56,831 nucleotides of DNA. It comes from an uncultured Verrucomicrobiota bacterium. GTDB taxonomy: Bacteria > Verrucomicrobiota > Verrucomicrobiia > Opitutales > Intestinicryptomonadaceae. Where the stretch lies: positions 1-56,831 of the forward strand of contig CASFDK010000036.1 of NCBI GenBank assembly GCA_949293415.1, given 5' to 3'. Positions 34,630-43,761 of the stretch are shown here, piece by piece (position 1 is the first letter of the stretch; every line of letters begins with the position of its first letter). Made by a program: the position numbers and the translations under genes. The notes under the pieces were generated by a model. It saw nothing but the letters and a program-made list of their open reading frames with translations, searched no databases and had not been told where the DNA came from.

Positions 34630-37410
34630 ATGGGAATGAAAAAACTACTACCGATATTTGCGGCACTCTCGCTTTTTGCGGGCGGCTGCGACAAAGACAA
34701 GGCGCAGGTTGCCGACATATCGCAGTTCGTAAACGGACGGATGGCAAGCGTGGAAAATTTCGCAGCAGGCGCGCAAATGCAGGGCGGAATGGGCTTTATC
34801 GTAGCCGACAAGGCAAAGCACGGCGGCAACTGGGTAGTCTCCGTGCGTTCGGGCGGAACGGTTGAAATCGACCTTTCGCAATACGTCAAGCAAAACGACA
34901 AATACGTCTTCCTGCTCCACGCCTACGAAGGGCAGCCAAACGACAGGCTTTTCGACGGCGTTCTCGACATCACATTCGCCGACGGACGCAAGCGGACGAT
35001 GTGGGTAAAGGGGCTTCGCGACATCGCCGCAGCCGACGCGCCCGCCGACATTTTCGACAACGCAAAACCCGTCTATATCGAGAACCAAAAGGACAAAACG
35101 GGCGTGCTCTATCTTTCGCGCTTCATCGTTAGCTACGGCGCAGTCCCCGGAAAGAATCCCGCGCCGATTTCGAAAATCGCATTCAAAAACAAGGCGAAGG
35201 GCGATTGGAAAATCGCGGGCGTTGCGGTCTCATCCGAAGAGGTTCAGACCACGCAGAACTACGTATTCGACCCGAACGTCTGGAAGCCGCTCGATACTGC
35301 CGACCTTACAATCAAGGCGGGTTCGGCTCTCGACGTATCCTCGCAGATGTTCGGCGCGCCCTGCGGCATCTACGGCAAGGTCGTAATCGGCAAAACGGGC
35401 AAGTTCGAATTCGAAAAGAAACCCGGCGTGCCGATTCGCTTCAAGGGCACTAACCTGCGCTTGGCAAACCGCTTCCCCGTCAAAAACGAAGTTGTAGACC
35501 CATCCGCACCCCGCGTCACGGGCGACCTCGTGCGTACCCATGAAGACATCGACGAATACGTGAAGATTCTCAAGAAGCAGGGCTACAACGCCGTACGTTG
35601 GCGTCCGGCAATGCGCGGCGCGGCGGAGTACGACGCTCCCTACCGGCTCAAGCCCGAAATTCAGGATATGTACGACTACTATATCTACGCGCTCAAACGC
35701 GAGGGCGTCTACATCTTCTACTACCTTTGCAGCAACGACGACGGCAGCCCCGATTTCCGCTGGGACGAGCGCGGAACCGTGAAAGTCAAGATGATGCTCG
35801 GCGACAAACAGGTTCGCGAAAACTGGAAGAAGCTTGCCAGAATGCAGCTTGAACACGTCAACCCCTACACGGGAATGGCTCTCAAGGACGATCCCGTCGT
35901 AGCGACTCTCGAATACTGGAACGAATTCGAAATCGGCGCGGAAAACTATCCCGCGCTGACCGCCGAGGGCAAGGCTTTGATAACCGCCAAATTCGCCGAA
36001 TTTTTGAAGAAGAAATACGGTACGGTCGAAAAATTCCTCGCCGACAATTCGGGCTGGAAACAGGACAAGCCCCTCAAGTCGTTTGACGACATCGACCTTG
36101 CTCCGTGGAACAACCGCAACGTAAAGGCGTACGCGCACTTCGTAATAGCCGCGATGGAGGAAACTCAAGCCTACTGGGAAAACTTCGTCCGCAAGGAAAT
36201 CGGTATGAACGTTCCCACGCACCAGAACAACTGTAACAAACGCCAGTACTGGGCGTTTATAGGCGCGGAGGGCGGCAGCTACATAGCGTGCAACACATAT
36301 TTCGTGCACCCGTCTTCGTACCTCATCGGCGGGATCGTGATGGGCACGAGCGAGTTTGCCGACCAGACAAACTTCTGGCGCGGCACGGTTGGGCGCAGAA
36401 TCGCGGGTATGCCGATGACCGTAACCGAATACCAGCACTGCCACTTCAACAAGTACAAGCACGAGGCGGCTCTGACGTTCCCCGCGTACTCGGCTCTCAA
36501 CGACTACGACGGGTTGATTGTTTTCGACGCGGCGGTAACACCGCGCGGCGGTGAGCTCGGCTATTTCAACGTAGCGGAAAACCCCGTCTTCCGCGCGAAC
36601 GACTTCATCAACTTTTTCCTGTTCTACCGCGGCGACGTAAAGGCTTCGCCCAACCGCGTGGATTTGCTCTTCGACGCCGACGCAATGGAACACAGCGATG
36701 CAATCGTCTTCCCCGTAAAGGACCGCACAAAGATTGCGCTTATGACGGGTTTTGCCCTCAACTTCCCCACGGCGCGTAAAATCGACGAGCTCAAAAAGGT
36801 TTCGGTAAAGCCCGCGTCGATGTCGATTTCGCCCGACGGAAAATTCGACATCGCCGAGTTCGCAAAGGAACTGAAGGCGAAGGGAATCCTGCCCGCAGAC
36901 AACATTTCGGACCCCGCAAACGGCGTATACCAGAGCGATACGGGCGAAGTAATTATGCGTTCGAAGGACAATATGATGAAAGTCGTAACGCCGAAGTCGG
37001 AGGCAATCACGATGCGCTCGGAACTCAAAAACGAAAAGCTCGGCAGACTTACCGTCAAGTCGTCCACGGCGAACGCGGCAATCGCCGTTTCGGCAGTCGA
37101 CAACAAGCCCATCGGCGAATCCGACAGGCTCGTTCTGACCTACAACACCGACGCCGTGATGAAGGATTTCGGCGTTTCGAAAAACCGCCTCTACGTAACG
37201 GCTTGGGGCGGAATGCCCGTGCTCATCGAAACGGGCAGGCTTTCCGCCGAACTGAAGCTTTCGCCGAACAAGAAATATTCGGTCTATTCGCTGAAAATGA
37301 ACGGCGAAAGGGTAGATAAAATTCCGTTCGAAACGAAGGACGGTGTGATGAAAATTGAGCTCGACACTTCGAAACACGTCGCGGTGTTCTTCGAAATAGT
37401 CGCCGAATAA
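34630..37410 (+). CDS. Lipoprotein putative clan GH-A glycoside hydrolase, paralogue 2
   Basis: This 926-residue protein starts at ATG 34630 and carries a lipobox (LSLFAGGC, Cys at residue 21), so it is membrane-anchored, unlike its two neighbours. The N-terminal half is shorter than in paralogues 1 and 3. The barrel has FKGTNLRLANRF, QGYNAVRWRPAMRG, acid/base Glu432 in EYWNEFEIG and nucleophile Glu600 in TVTEYQHCHFNKYKHEA. Also shared are GVYQSDTGEVIMRSK and the C-terminal FFEIVAE. It begins 31 bases after paralogue 1 and ends 12 bases before paralogue 3, so all three are probably one transcript. Confidence 0.75.
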   Translation: MGMKKLLPIFAALSLFAGGCDKDKAQVADISQFVNGRMASVENFAAGAQMQGGMGFIVADKAKHGGNWVVSVRSGGTVEIDLSQYVKQNDKYVFLLHAYEGQPNDRLFDGVLDITFADGRKRTMWVKGLRDIAAADAPADIFDNAKPVYIENQKDKTGVLYLSRFIVSYGAVPGKNPAPISKIAFKNKAKGDWKIAGVAVSSEEVQTTQNYVFDPNVWKPLDTADLTIKAGSALDVSSQMFGAPCGIYGKVVIGKTGKFEFEKKPGVPIRFKGTNLRLANRFPVKNEVVDPSAPRVTGDLVRTHEDIDEYVKILKKQGYNAVRWRPAMRGAAEYDAPYRLKPEIQDMYDYYIYALKREGVYIFYYLCSNDDGSPDFRWDERGTVKVKMMLGDKQVRENWKKLARMQLEHVNPYTGMALKDDPVVATLEYWNEFEIGAENYPALTAEGKALITAKFAEFLKKKYGTVEKFLADNSGWKQDKPLKSFDDIDLAPWNNRNVKAYAHFVIAAMEETQAYWENFVRKEIGMNVPTHQNNCNKRQYWAFIGAEGGSYIACNTYFVHPSSYLIGGIVMGTSEFADQTNFWRGTVGRRIAGMPMTVTEYQHCHFNKYKHEAALTFPAYSALNDYDGLIVFDAAVTPRGGELGYFNVAENPVFRANDFINFFLFYRGDVKASPNRVDLLFDADAMEHSDAIVFPVKDRTKIALMTGFALNFPTARKIDELKKVSVKPASMSISPDGKFDIAEFAKELKAKGILPADNISDPANGVYQSDTGEVIMRSKDNMMKVVTPKSEAITMRSELKNEKLGRLTVKSSTANAAIAVSAVDNKPIGESDRLVLTYNTDAVMKDFGVSKNRLYVTAWGGMPVLIETGRLSAELKLSPNKKYSVYSLKMNGERVDKIPFETKDGVMKIELDTSKHVAVFFEIVAE

Positions 37411-37422
37411 AAACGGATAAAT

Positions 37423-40400
37423 ATGGTTGAAAAAATTCTGTTTATAACAACGTGGATGCTGGCGACGGCATCCACGGTTTTTTCGCAGTCGTCCGAAAAA
37501 ATCGCGGTAAAAAAGCAGCACGCCGAAGTGGTTCTGCGCACGAAAGTTCCCGTGGAAGTCGAAAAGGATTCGACGAACACGGCGTATTCCGAATTTTCGG
37601 GCGGAAGGATTTTTTCGCTCGAGTGCGTCTCCAACAAGACCCGCGAAATGAAATTCGCCTTCGTTCCCACCGCCGACGGCGAGGCGGTTTTCGAGCTTCG
37701 CGCGGCGGGCGGCAAGGGGCTGTCGGTCTACTTTTCGGCGATAAAGGGCACGCTCGCAACCGATTTTTCGAAAGGCTGGGGCGGATGGGAACGCACGATC
37801 GGTTCGCCTCTGATTGTCGAAAATCCGCTTCCGTCGTCGGGCGGCGTAAAGTGTGCGCGCGTGTCGACGGGAGCGCGCATTTCGCGAAAAATCAAACTCG
37901 CAAAGGGCGAAAAAATCGAATTTTCCGCAAGGGTAAACTGCGCCGACGGTTGGGAGGATGTCTACACGCTCGACCTCTCGAAAGCCGCAAACGCCGATTT
38001 TAAGGCGGCATCCGAAAAAATGCCCGCTTTCCAAAAAGTCAAAACTCCGAAAACGGGGCGCGTCTACGGCAAGATGAAATTCAGGGTGCTCAACCCCGAC
38101 TCCAACGGCGGAGCGTCCGCCATTCTGCTTTCGCGCAAAGACCAAGGCACAACGATCGAGTTTTCGGGCACTCTGCCGCGCGGCAAATACGTCTATCTGC
38201 TCCACACTGCGGGCAACGACGCGAACGGGTTTATCGGGCGCATCCGCGCAAAGTTCGCCGACGGGCGCGACAGGGTTTTGTCCGTCCACTGCTACAGCGA
38301 TGTCGGGCGCGCGGACTCGCCAATAAAGCCCTACGACAACGCGCTTCCCGTACATCTGGACGACAAAAAGAAAAAGACGGACGCACTCTACCTGAGCCGC
38401 TTCGACCTTGCGGGCGCGGACAGACCGTCCGATCTTGCCTCCCTGCGTTTCGAACTTGTCCGCAATGCGCACTGGATGATTCTGGGCGCAACGGTTTCCT
38501 CGCGCGAAGTCGATACGACCGAGCTTATGAAGTTCGACCCAGATGTCTGGAAACCGCTCGACGGCGATTCGCTCGAGGTCGTCGACGGTTCGGCGCTCGA
38601 TCTTTCGGCGTTCGTCGAAAAGGGCGCGCCTGCGGGCAAATTCGGCAAAGTCGTAATAGGCAAAAACGGCGGTTTTGCGTTCGAAAACAAACCCGACGAA
38701 AAAGTACGCTTCAAAAGCGCGAACTTCTTCGGTCTGATTTGCAATTTCGGCAAGGGAATCAAAACCCACGAACAGATAGACAAATACGTCAGGATGCTGA
38801 AAAAACAGGGCTTCAACGCAATCAGGTGGCGTTTGGTGATGGGCGGAAACTCCGAGTTCGACGCGCCCTACAAACTAAAGCCCCTCAATCGCGACCTCTA
38901 CGACTACTTTCTGTACGCGCTCGCCCGCGAGGGGCTGTATTCGTTCTTCTACCTTTGCAGCCACGATACGGGCGATCCGTCGTTCAAGTGGAACGACCGC
39001 TTCACCGTGAAAGTCAAGATGATGCTCGGCGATCCCGCCACGCGCGAGGCTTGGCGCAAGCTCGCCAAAATGCAGCTCGAACACGTCAACCCCTACACGG
39101 GCAAGGCTTGGAAAGACGACCCGTCGATTGCAGGGCTCGAATACTGGAACGAGTTCGAACTTGGCATCGTCGTCTACAACGCAATAACCCAAGAGGGCAG
39201 GAATTTGGTCAATAAAAAATTCGCCGAGTATCTCGCGAAACACTACAAAACCCCCGCCGACTTTCTAAAGTATTGCGACGAAATCGGCAAACCGTGGGTC
39301 TTTACGGGCGCGTTCGACAAATTCGAACAGGTCGACGTTTCGCCGTATTCCAACAGGAGCGGCAATCCCGTCTACGCGCGTTTCATAATCGGTGCGATGG
39401 AGGATATGCAGGCGTTTTGCGAAAAGGTTGTGCGCGACGAAATCGGAATGAAAGTTCCCACACACCAAAACAACTGCCTCAAAAACGTCTACTGGACATA
39501 TCTTAGCTCCGAGGGCGGCAGCTACACGGCGGTCAACACATACCACGCGCACCCGTCGTCGTACTCGCTCGGCGCGGAGGTCTCGCAGGCAAGCTCAATC
39601 ACAAACGCGGGCAATTACTGGCGCGGAAGCGTCGTCAAAAGAGTCGCCGGAATGCCCATTGCGGTGACCGAATACCAGCACTGCTACTTCAACAAATACA
39701 TCCACGAGGCGGGCGTTCTCTTTCCCGCGTACTCGGCGTTCCAAGGCTACGATTCGCTCGTGGCGTTCGACAGCCCCGTCGCGCTCAAGGCGGGACGTTT
39801 CGGCTTCTTCGGAATCGGCACAAACCCCGTCTTCAGGGCGAACGACTTCCTGACATTCTTCCTGTTCTACAGGGGCGACGTTAAGCAGTCTCCGCACAGG
39901 GTGGATATCGTCTACGACCGCGACTTTTTCGAGAAGAGCCGCTACACGGCGTACTCGGTCAACGACGAACAGAGCCGAATTTCGCTTATGACGGGCTTTG
40001 CTCTGTCGTTCCCGAGCGGACGCAAGCTCGACGAGGTAAAAGCGGTGCAAATCAAGCCCGCAGACCTGTCTATGACGCCCGCGGGCGCGTCGGAAGTCGA
40101 AGCCGACTTGAACTTCGCCAATATCGGCAAGGCGTTCGGTTCGAACTTCAAGGCGGGCGACATAATCGCCGACCTTAAAAAGCGCGGAATCCTGCCGCAG
40201 GACAACATCTCCGACCCCGCAAACGGCGTATTTCAAACCGACACGGGCGAAATCACGATGGACACCAAAAAACGCCGCCTGAGCGTGATTACCCCCAAGA
40301 GCGTCGCGGCGGTTTTGAACGCGTCGGAGGGTGCAAAACTGGGCGCGTTCGAAGTCAAGTCGATGTCGCTGGATTCGGCGGTCGCGCTTGTTTCGCTCGA

Positions 40401-40710
40401 CGATAAGCCGCTCGACAAGTCCGACAGGATGGTGCTTGTCGTTTCCACCGACGCGCTTCCGAGCGGCGTGGGGCTTTCGTGTTCGCGCAAAAAGTTGACC
40501 GCGTGGGGCAAGCCGTCCATGATATTGCAGACGGGCAAACTTTCCGCCGAACTCAAGGTCGAGGCGGGCAAGAAGTTTGTTCTCTATCCGCTGAAGTTGA
40601 CGGGCGAACGCCTTGCCGAAATACCGTGCGAAAACGCCGACGGCGTTCTGAAAATTGAACTGGATACGTCGAAACATCCGGCGGTATTCTTCGAGCTTCA
40701 GTCGAAATAA
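37423..40710 (+). CDS. Secreted putative clan GH-A glycoside hydrolase, paralogue 3
   Basis: This 1095-residue protein has a signal peptide (MVEKILFITTWMLATASTVF). It is closer to paralogue 2 than to paralogue 1 in the barrel: LYDYFLYALAREGLYSFFYL, KVKMMLGDPATREAWRKLAK, acid/base Glu577 in EYWNEFELG and nucleophile Glu750 in AVTEYQHCYFNKYIHEA. The two glutamates are 173 residues apart. The N-terminal half carries an extra beta-sandwich-like segment (ERTIGSPLIVENPLPSSGG). The C-terminus ends in VFFELQSK. A strong terminator follows, closing the three-gene unit. Sequence divergence between the copies suggests an old duplication with different substrates or products. Confidence 0.75.
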   Translation: MVEKILFITTWMLATASTVFSQSSEKIAVKKQHAEVVLRTKVPVEVEKDSTNTAYSEFSGGRIFSLECVSNKTREMKFAFVPTADGEAVFELRAAGGKGLSVYFSAIKGTLATDFSKGWGGWERTIGSPLIVENPLPSSGGVKCARVSTGARISRKIKLAKGEKIEFSARVNCADGWEDVYTLDLSKAANADFKAASEKMPAFQKVKTPKTGRVYGKMKFRVLNPDSNGGASAILLSRKDQGTTIEFSGTLPRGKYVYLLHTAGNDANGFIGRIRAKFADGRDRVLSVHCYSDVGRADSPIKPYDNALPVHLDDKKKKTDALYLSRFDLAGADRPSDLASLRFELVRNAHWMILGATVSSREVDTTELMKFDPDVWKPLDGDSLEVVDGSALDLSAFVEKGAPAGKFGKVVIGKNGGFAFENKPDEKVRFKSANFFGLICNFGKGIKTHEQIDKYVRMLKKQGFNAIRWRLVMGGNSEFDAPYKLKPLNRDLYDYFLYALAREGLYSFFYLCSHDTGDPSFKWNDRFTVKVKMMLGDPATREAWRKLAKMQLEHVNPYTGKAWKDDPSIAGLEYWNEFELGIVVYNAITQEGRNLVNKKFAEYLAKHYKTPADFLKYCDEIGKPWVFTGAFDKFEQVDVSPYSNRSGNPVYARFIIGAMEDMQAFCEKVVRDEIGMKVPTHQNNCLKNVYWTYLSSEGGSYTAVNTYHAHPSSYSLGAEVSQASSITNAGNYWRGSVVKRVAGMPIAVTEYQHCYFNKYIHEAGVLFPAYSAFQGYDSLVAFDSPVALKAGRFGFFGIGTNPVFRANDFLTFFLFYRGDVKQSPHRVDIVYDRDFFEKSRYTAYSVNDEQSRISLMTGFALSFPSGRKLDEVKAVQIKPADLSMTPAGASEVEADLNFANIGKAFGSNFKAGDIIADLKKRGILPQDNISDPANGVFQTDTGEITMDTKKRRLSVITPKSVAAVLNASEGAKLGAFEVKSMSLDSAVALVSLDDKPLDKSDRMVLVVSTDALPSGVGLSCSRKKLTAWGKPSMILQTGKLSAELKVEAGKKFVLYPLKLTGERLAEIPCENADGVLKIELDTSKHPAVFFELQSK

Positions 40711-40721
40711 CGCGGATACGA

Positions 40722-40754
40722 AAATTGCGGCGGAATTTTTCCGCCGCAATTTTT
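40722..40754 (+). terminator. Terminator after the GH-A triplet
   Basis: A perfect 12-bp stem, AAATTGCGGCGG with CCGCCGCAATTT, closes a 7-base loop and is followed by T residues. It starts 12 bases after the stop codon. Confidence 0.85.
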
Positions 40755-40762
40755 GCAAAAAA

Positions 40763-40800
40763 AACGGGGCGCACGCCGACAAGCGTTCGCCCCGTTTTTT
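40763..40800. terminator. Second, bidirectional terminator
   Basis: AACGGGGCG (40763-40771) pairs with CGCCCCGTT (40788-40796), with A-run before and T-run after. It serves the small minus-strand gene ending at 40810 and backs up the first terminator. Confidence 0.8.
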
Positions 40801-40809
40801 ACGAATTTT

Positions 40810-41052
40810 TTATTGCCGCTGCGGATTTAACGCAAGTTTGGGAACAACCTGAAGCCTTGCAACCTCCGCGCCGTCAACCGACGTTACAAAATCGACAACG
40901 TGCGTGGCTTCCTCCGCTTCGGACAGACCGTTCCAAGCCTCCTGCATCGCGGCGACCGAATCGTATGTTCCGTAGACATCCCAACGTTGTTTTTTGCTCG
41001 GGGTGGGAATCAATATTTCAAAAAACGTTTTCGTTTTAGTGTTTTGTTCCAT
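40810..41052 (-). CDS. Small protein of unknown function
   Basis: An 80-residue protein; ATG 41052 is chosen because the longer frame to 41148 adds a Lys/Thr-rich stretch unlike a protein start. It has no signal peptide or membrane helix. Visible text includes TFFEILIPTPSKKQRWDVYG and a helix DSVAAMQEAWNGLSEAEEA, then a beta-hairpin VVDFVTSVDGAEVARLQVV. The compact alpha/beta pattern suggests a small cytoplasmic protein. It has its own terminator. I do not recognise a family. Confidence 0.6.
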   Translation of the reverse strand: MEQNTKTKTFFEILIPTPSKKQRWDVYGTYDSVAAMQEAWNGLSEAEEATHVVDFVTSVDGAEVARLQVVPKLALNPQRQ

Positions 41053-41249
41053 CGGTTGTTGTATTTTTCGTTTTGTTGTTTTCGTTTTTGTTATGGGGAG
41101 TGTCCGTTTAGAACCGTCGGGTACGCAAACCGCAACGACCCAAAACACACAACGCCCGCCTTACGCTTGCAAGTATTGCAACTTTCCGCCGAAATTCAAG
41201 AAAATTCGTTTGCGCAATGCGGCTTTGTGTGGCGAAAGACGGAAATTTT

Positions 41250-41278
41250 TTCTTGTGTAAAAAGTGCGCCTCTATAAT
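41250..41278 (+). promoter_or_regulatory. Promoter of the GH16 gene
   Basis: TTCTTG (41250-41255), a 17-base spacer and a perfect TATAAT (41273-41278) lie 36 bases before the ATG at 41315. This is the best sigma-70-type -10 box in the window. The rest of the 262-base spacer from 41053 is A/T-rich with nothing else I can assign. Confidence 0.55.
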
Positions 41279-41314
41279 ATATGCGAGCGAACACCAAGTT
41301 GAAAAATACACACG

Positions 41315-42211
41315 ATGAAAAAGACACTAATTCCGACCTTGACGTTGTTCCTTCTCTGCGGATGCGCAACCCAAAACGAACTGATTTGCGACTCCGCTTC
41401 GAAAAGTCCCGTCGTTGACGCGGGCATTTTGAATTCGGACGAATACGCTTTGAACGAAACTTTCAGCGACGAATTCGAGTCCAACGGACTCGATTCGCAG
41501 AAATGGTACGATTTCTATCCGACTTGGACGGGCAGGGAGGGGGTATTCCACTTCTCGCGGGGCAATGTTTCGGTGGAAGACGGCAGGCTTGTTCTTACCG
41601 CAAAAATTCCCGACGAATCGGAAGTTTCGCCCGAACTGAAAGCGGAGGGCAAACAGGGCTATTCCACAGCCGAAGTGCGCAGCAAAACGCGTATCCGCTA
41701 CGGATATTTCGAGCTGAAATTCAAGGCGATGAACGCGTTGGTATGCAACGCATTCTGGCTCAACGATCCGCTCGATTCCGACAAGAAGTACAAGGCGGGC
41801 GACAAAATCGAGGAAATCGACATATTCGAAATTTTCGGCAAGGATACCAATCCGAAACAGGCCGTTGCTGGACGCTACTTTATGACAACCCACGTTGCCG
41901 ATACACCGTACGTGGAATCGAAGGTCTGGATTGGCAGGAAGGTGAGCTGCGAGAACCCCGTCATACCCGTGAAATTCGCGGAGGGCTACAACGTTGCGGG
42001 GCTTTTGTGGACTCCCGAAAAATTGGTCTGGACGCTCAACGGCAAGGTTATGCGCGAGATGAAAAACGAAAACTTCCACAGACCGCTATATTTGAATATC
42101 AACTGCGAAGTCAATTCGGGCGCGGGGCTACCCGAAGCGTCCGATTTGCCCGCAAAATTCAAAGTGGAATACGTCAGGGTTTGGCAGAGGAAAGCCGATT
42201 TGAAAAAGTAG
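41315..42211 (+). CDS. GH16 glycoside hydrolase lipoprotein
   Basis: GH16 enzymes are endo-acting beta-1,3/1,4-glucanases or galactanases (laminarinase, agarase, porphyranase, carrageenase) with a jelly-roll fold. This 298-residue protein has a lipobox (LFLLCGC, Cys17), so it is surface or periplasm anchored. The active site EIDIFE (Glu167, Asp169, Glu172) is intact. ETFSDEFESNGLDSQKWYDF at the start and RYGYFELKFKAM with NAFWLND are family marks. The C-terminus PLYLNINCEVNSGAGLPEAS resembles the agarase/porphyranase-like branch, but specificity is not fixed by sequence. It is transcribed alone from a strong promoter. Confidence 0.88.
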   Translation: MKKTLIPTLTLFLLCGCATQNELICDSASKSPVVDAGILNSDEYALNETFSDEFESNGLDSQKWYDFYPTWTGREGVFHFSRGNVSVEDGRLVLTAKIPDESEVSPELKAEGKQGYSTAEVRSKTRIRYGYFELKFKAMNALVCNAFWLNDPLDSDKKYKAGDKIEEIDIFEIFGKDTNPKQAVAGRYFMTTHVADTPYVESKVWIGRKVSCENPVIPVKFAEGYNVAGLLWTPEKLVWTLNGKVMREMKNENFHRPLYLNINCEVNSGAGLPEASDLPAKFKVEYVRVWQRKADLKK

Positions 42212-42240
42212 CTTTCCGCCCATAATTCGAAACAAGTGAA

Positions 42241-42278
42241 ACGGAATCTTTCCCGCGCGCGGAAAATTCCGTTTTTTT
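42241..42278. terminator. Terminator between GH16 and the converging nhaC
   Basis: ACGGAAT pairs with ATTCCGT, with an inner TTTCC/GGAAA pairing, followed by a T-run that reaches the nhaC stop codon. It can work in both directions. Confidence 0.8.
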
Positions 42279-43758
42279 ATTTGCAGTCTGGTTTCGGCGC
42301 GGGCTTGGTTGCGGTATAGATTTTGTAGCCTATTGCAGCCGTTATTATCGTTGAAATCGGGCTGAGGTAGTTGAAGAACGCGTATGGCAGATATGCAAAA
42401 ACCGCAACTCCCAAAACCGTCGATTGCGTCATACCGCAAGTATTCCACGGCACGAGCGCGGACGTTACTGTGGCGGAGTCTTCTATCGTGCGGCTTAGCA
42501 GGCGCGGCTCGAGCCCGCGCTTTTTGTAGATGTCTTTGAACATATTGCCTTCGAGGATAATGGACAGATATTGGTCGCCGCAAACGGTATTGAGCAGAAC
42601 GCCCGAAACCGTCGTGGATGCAACGGCTGAGAACATACTTTTTGCCCGCTTCGTGAATGTTGTCATAATGCTTTCGAGCATATTGGTTGCGGTCATCGCG
42701 CCGCCGAAAGTTGCCGCGCACAAAATCAGCCAAATTGTCGGCATCATGCCCGCCATTCCGCGCGTCGCCACAAGGTTGTCGAGCGATTCCACGCCCGTTT
42801 CGAGCCGCGTGCTTCCGTAGAGCAACACCAACAACCCCTTCATCTTCGACGAAAAAGAACCGTCGGCGTTGCCCGCAATCTGTTCGAGCAGATTCGGCTG
42901 CGCCGCGAGCGCGGCAACCGCCGCCATCAGCGTAGCCGCAAACAGAACCATAATCGACGGCATTCGCTTCGAAATCATCACTCCCGTCAAAACGGGCACG
43001 CACAAAAGCCACGGTGATATGCAGAACGTTTCGCCGAGTTTTGCGGAAATAACGCTCGATGTTTCGAGGTTCGACTGGTCGAAATAAACACCGTAGACGG
43101 CGTAAATTGCAAGCGTTACCGCGAATGTCGGAATCGTCGTGTAGAGCAGATAACGTATGTGTACGAAAATCGGCGTACCCGCCGCCGACGACGCCAGTAC
43201 GGTGGTATCGCTAAGCGGCGAAATTTTGTCGCCGAAATACGAGCCCGAAATAATCGCCCCCGCAATCCAACCGTCAGAAAATCCGAGTGCCTTGCCTATT
43301 CCCAAGAACGCGATTCCGATTGTCGCAACAGTCGTCCACGAGCTGCCTGTCAGCAGTGATACTATCGCGCATATTATGCAGCAAAGCGGCAGAAAAAAAT
43401 CGGGATTTACCACTTTCAGCCCGTAGCAGATAATTGTCGGCACGATTCCGCTAATCATCCACGCGCTGCCCAACGCGCCTATCAGAAGCAGAATTATGAT
43501 AGCCTGCGTAACTTCGGAAATTTTTGTCGTAACCGCCTTTTCGAAATCGTCCCAAGTTATGTGTTTGAAGAAAAGCCCGAGCCCGACGGAAATCGCCGCC
43601 GCAGTCAAGAGGACAATCTGGCTGGCGCCCGAGAGCGCGTCCGAGCCGAACGCGCGCACAACGCATACCGTCATCGACACCAGAAACAGGAGCGGAATTA
43701 TCGAAACCCAAAACGACGGCAGCACGTGTTCGGCGATATGTTTTTCTTCGGTCTTCAT
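42277..43758 (-). CDS. nhaC: NhaC family Na+/H+ antiporter
   Basis: A 493-residue inner-membrane protein with about 11-12 hydrophobic helices. Family marks are GALGSAWMISGIVPTIICYG, LLTGSSWTTVATIGIAFLG, AGAIISGSYFGDKISPLSDT (the most conserved NhaC segment, with its Asp residues) and SALVPWNTCG. It exchanges Na+ for H+. The start lies 3 bases after the GH43 stop, so the two form an operon. This pairing may mean the 'NhaC' member exchanges other ions or small organic acids, as some NhaC relatives do, but that is inference. Confidence 0.9.
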   Translation of the reverse strand: MKTEEKHIAEHVLPSFWVSIIPLLFLVSMTVCVVRAFGSDALSGASQIVLLTAAAISVGLGLFFKHITWDDFEKAVTTKISEVTQAIIILLLIGALGSAWMISGIVPTIICYGLKVVNPDFFLPLCCIICAIVSLLTGSSWTTVATIGIAFLGIGKALGFSDGWIAGAIISGSYFGDKISPLSDTTVLASSAAGTPIFVHIRYLLYTTIPTFAVTLAIYAVYGVYFDQSNLETSSVISAKLGETFCISPWLLCVPVLTGVMISKRMPSIMVLFAATLMAAVAALAAQPNLLEQIAGNADGSFSSKMKGLLVLLYGSTRLETGVESLDNLVATRGMAGMMPTIWLILCAATFGGAMTATNMLESIMTTFTKRAKSMFSAVASTTVSGVLLNTVCGDQYLSIILEGNMFKDIYKKRGLEPRLLSRTIEDSATVTSALVPWNTCGMTQSTVLGVAVFAYLPYAFFNYLSPISTIITAAIGYKIYTATKPAPKPDCK

Positions 43759-43761
43759 TTT

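Noticed and set aside
35230..38769. A 1179-codon open frame antisense to the GH-A paralogues 2 and 3
   Set aside because: Its composition (rich in Arg, Val, Phe, His) is that of a mirror frame, it has no domain or signal, and the sense strand holds clear enzymes. It is a side effect of codon bias.
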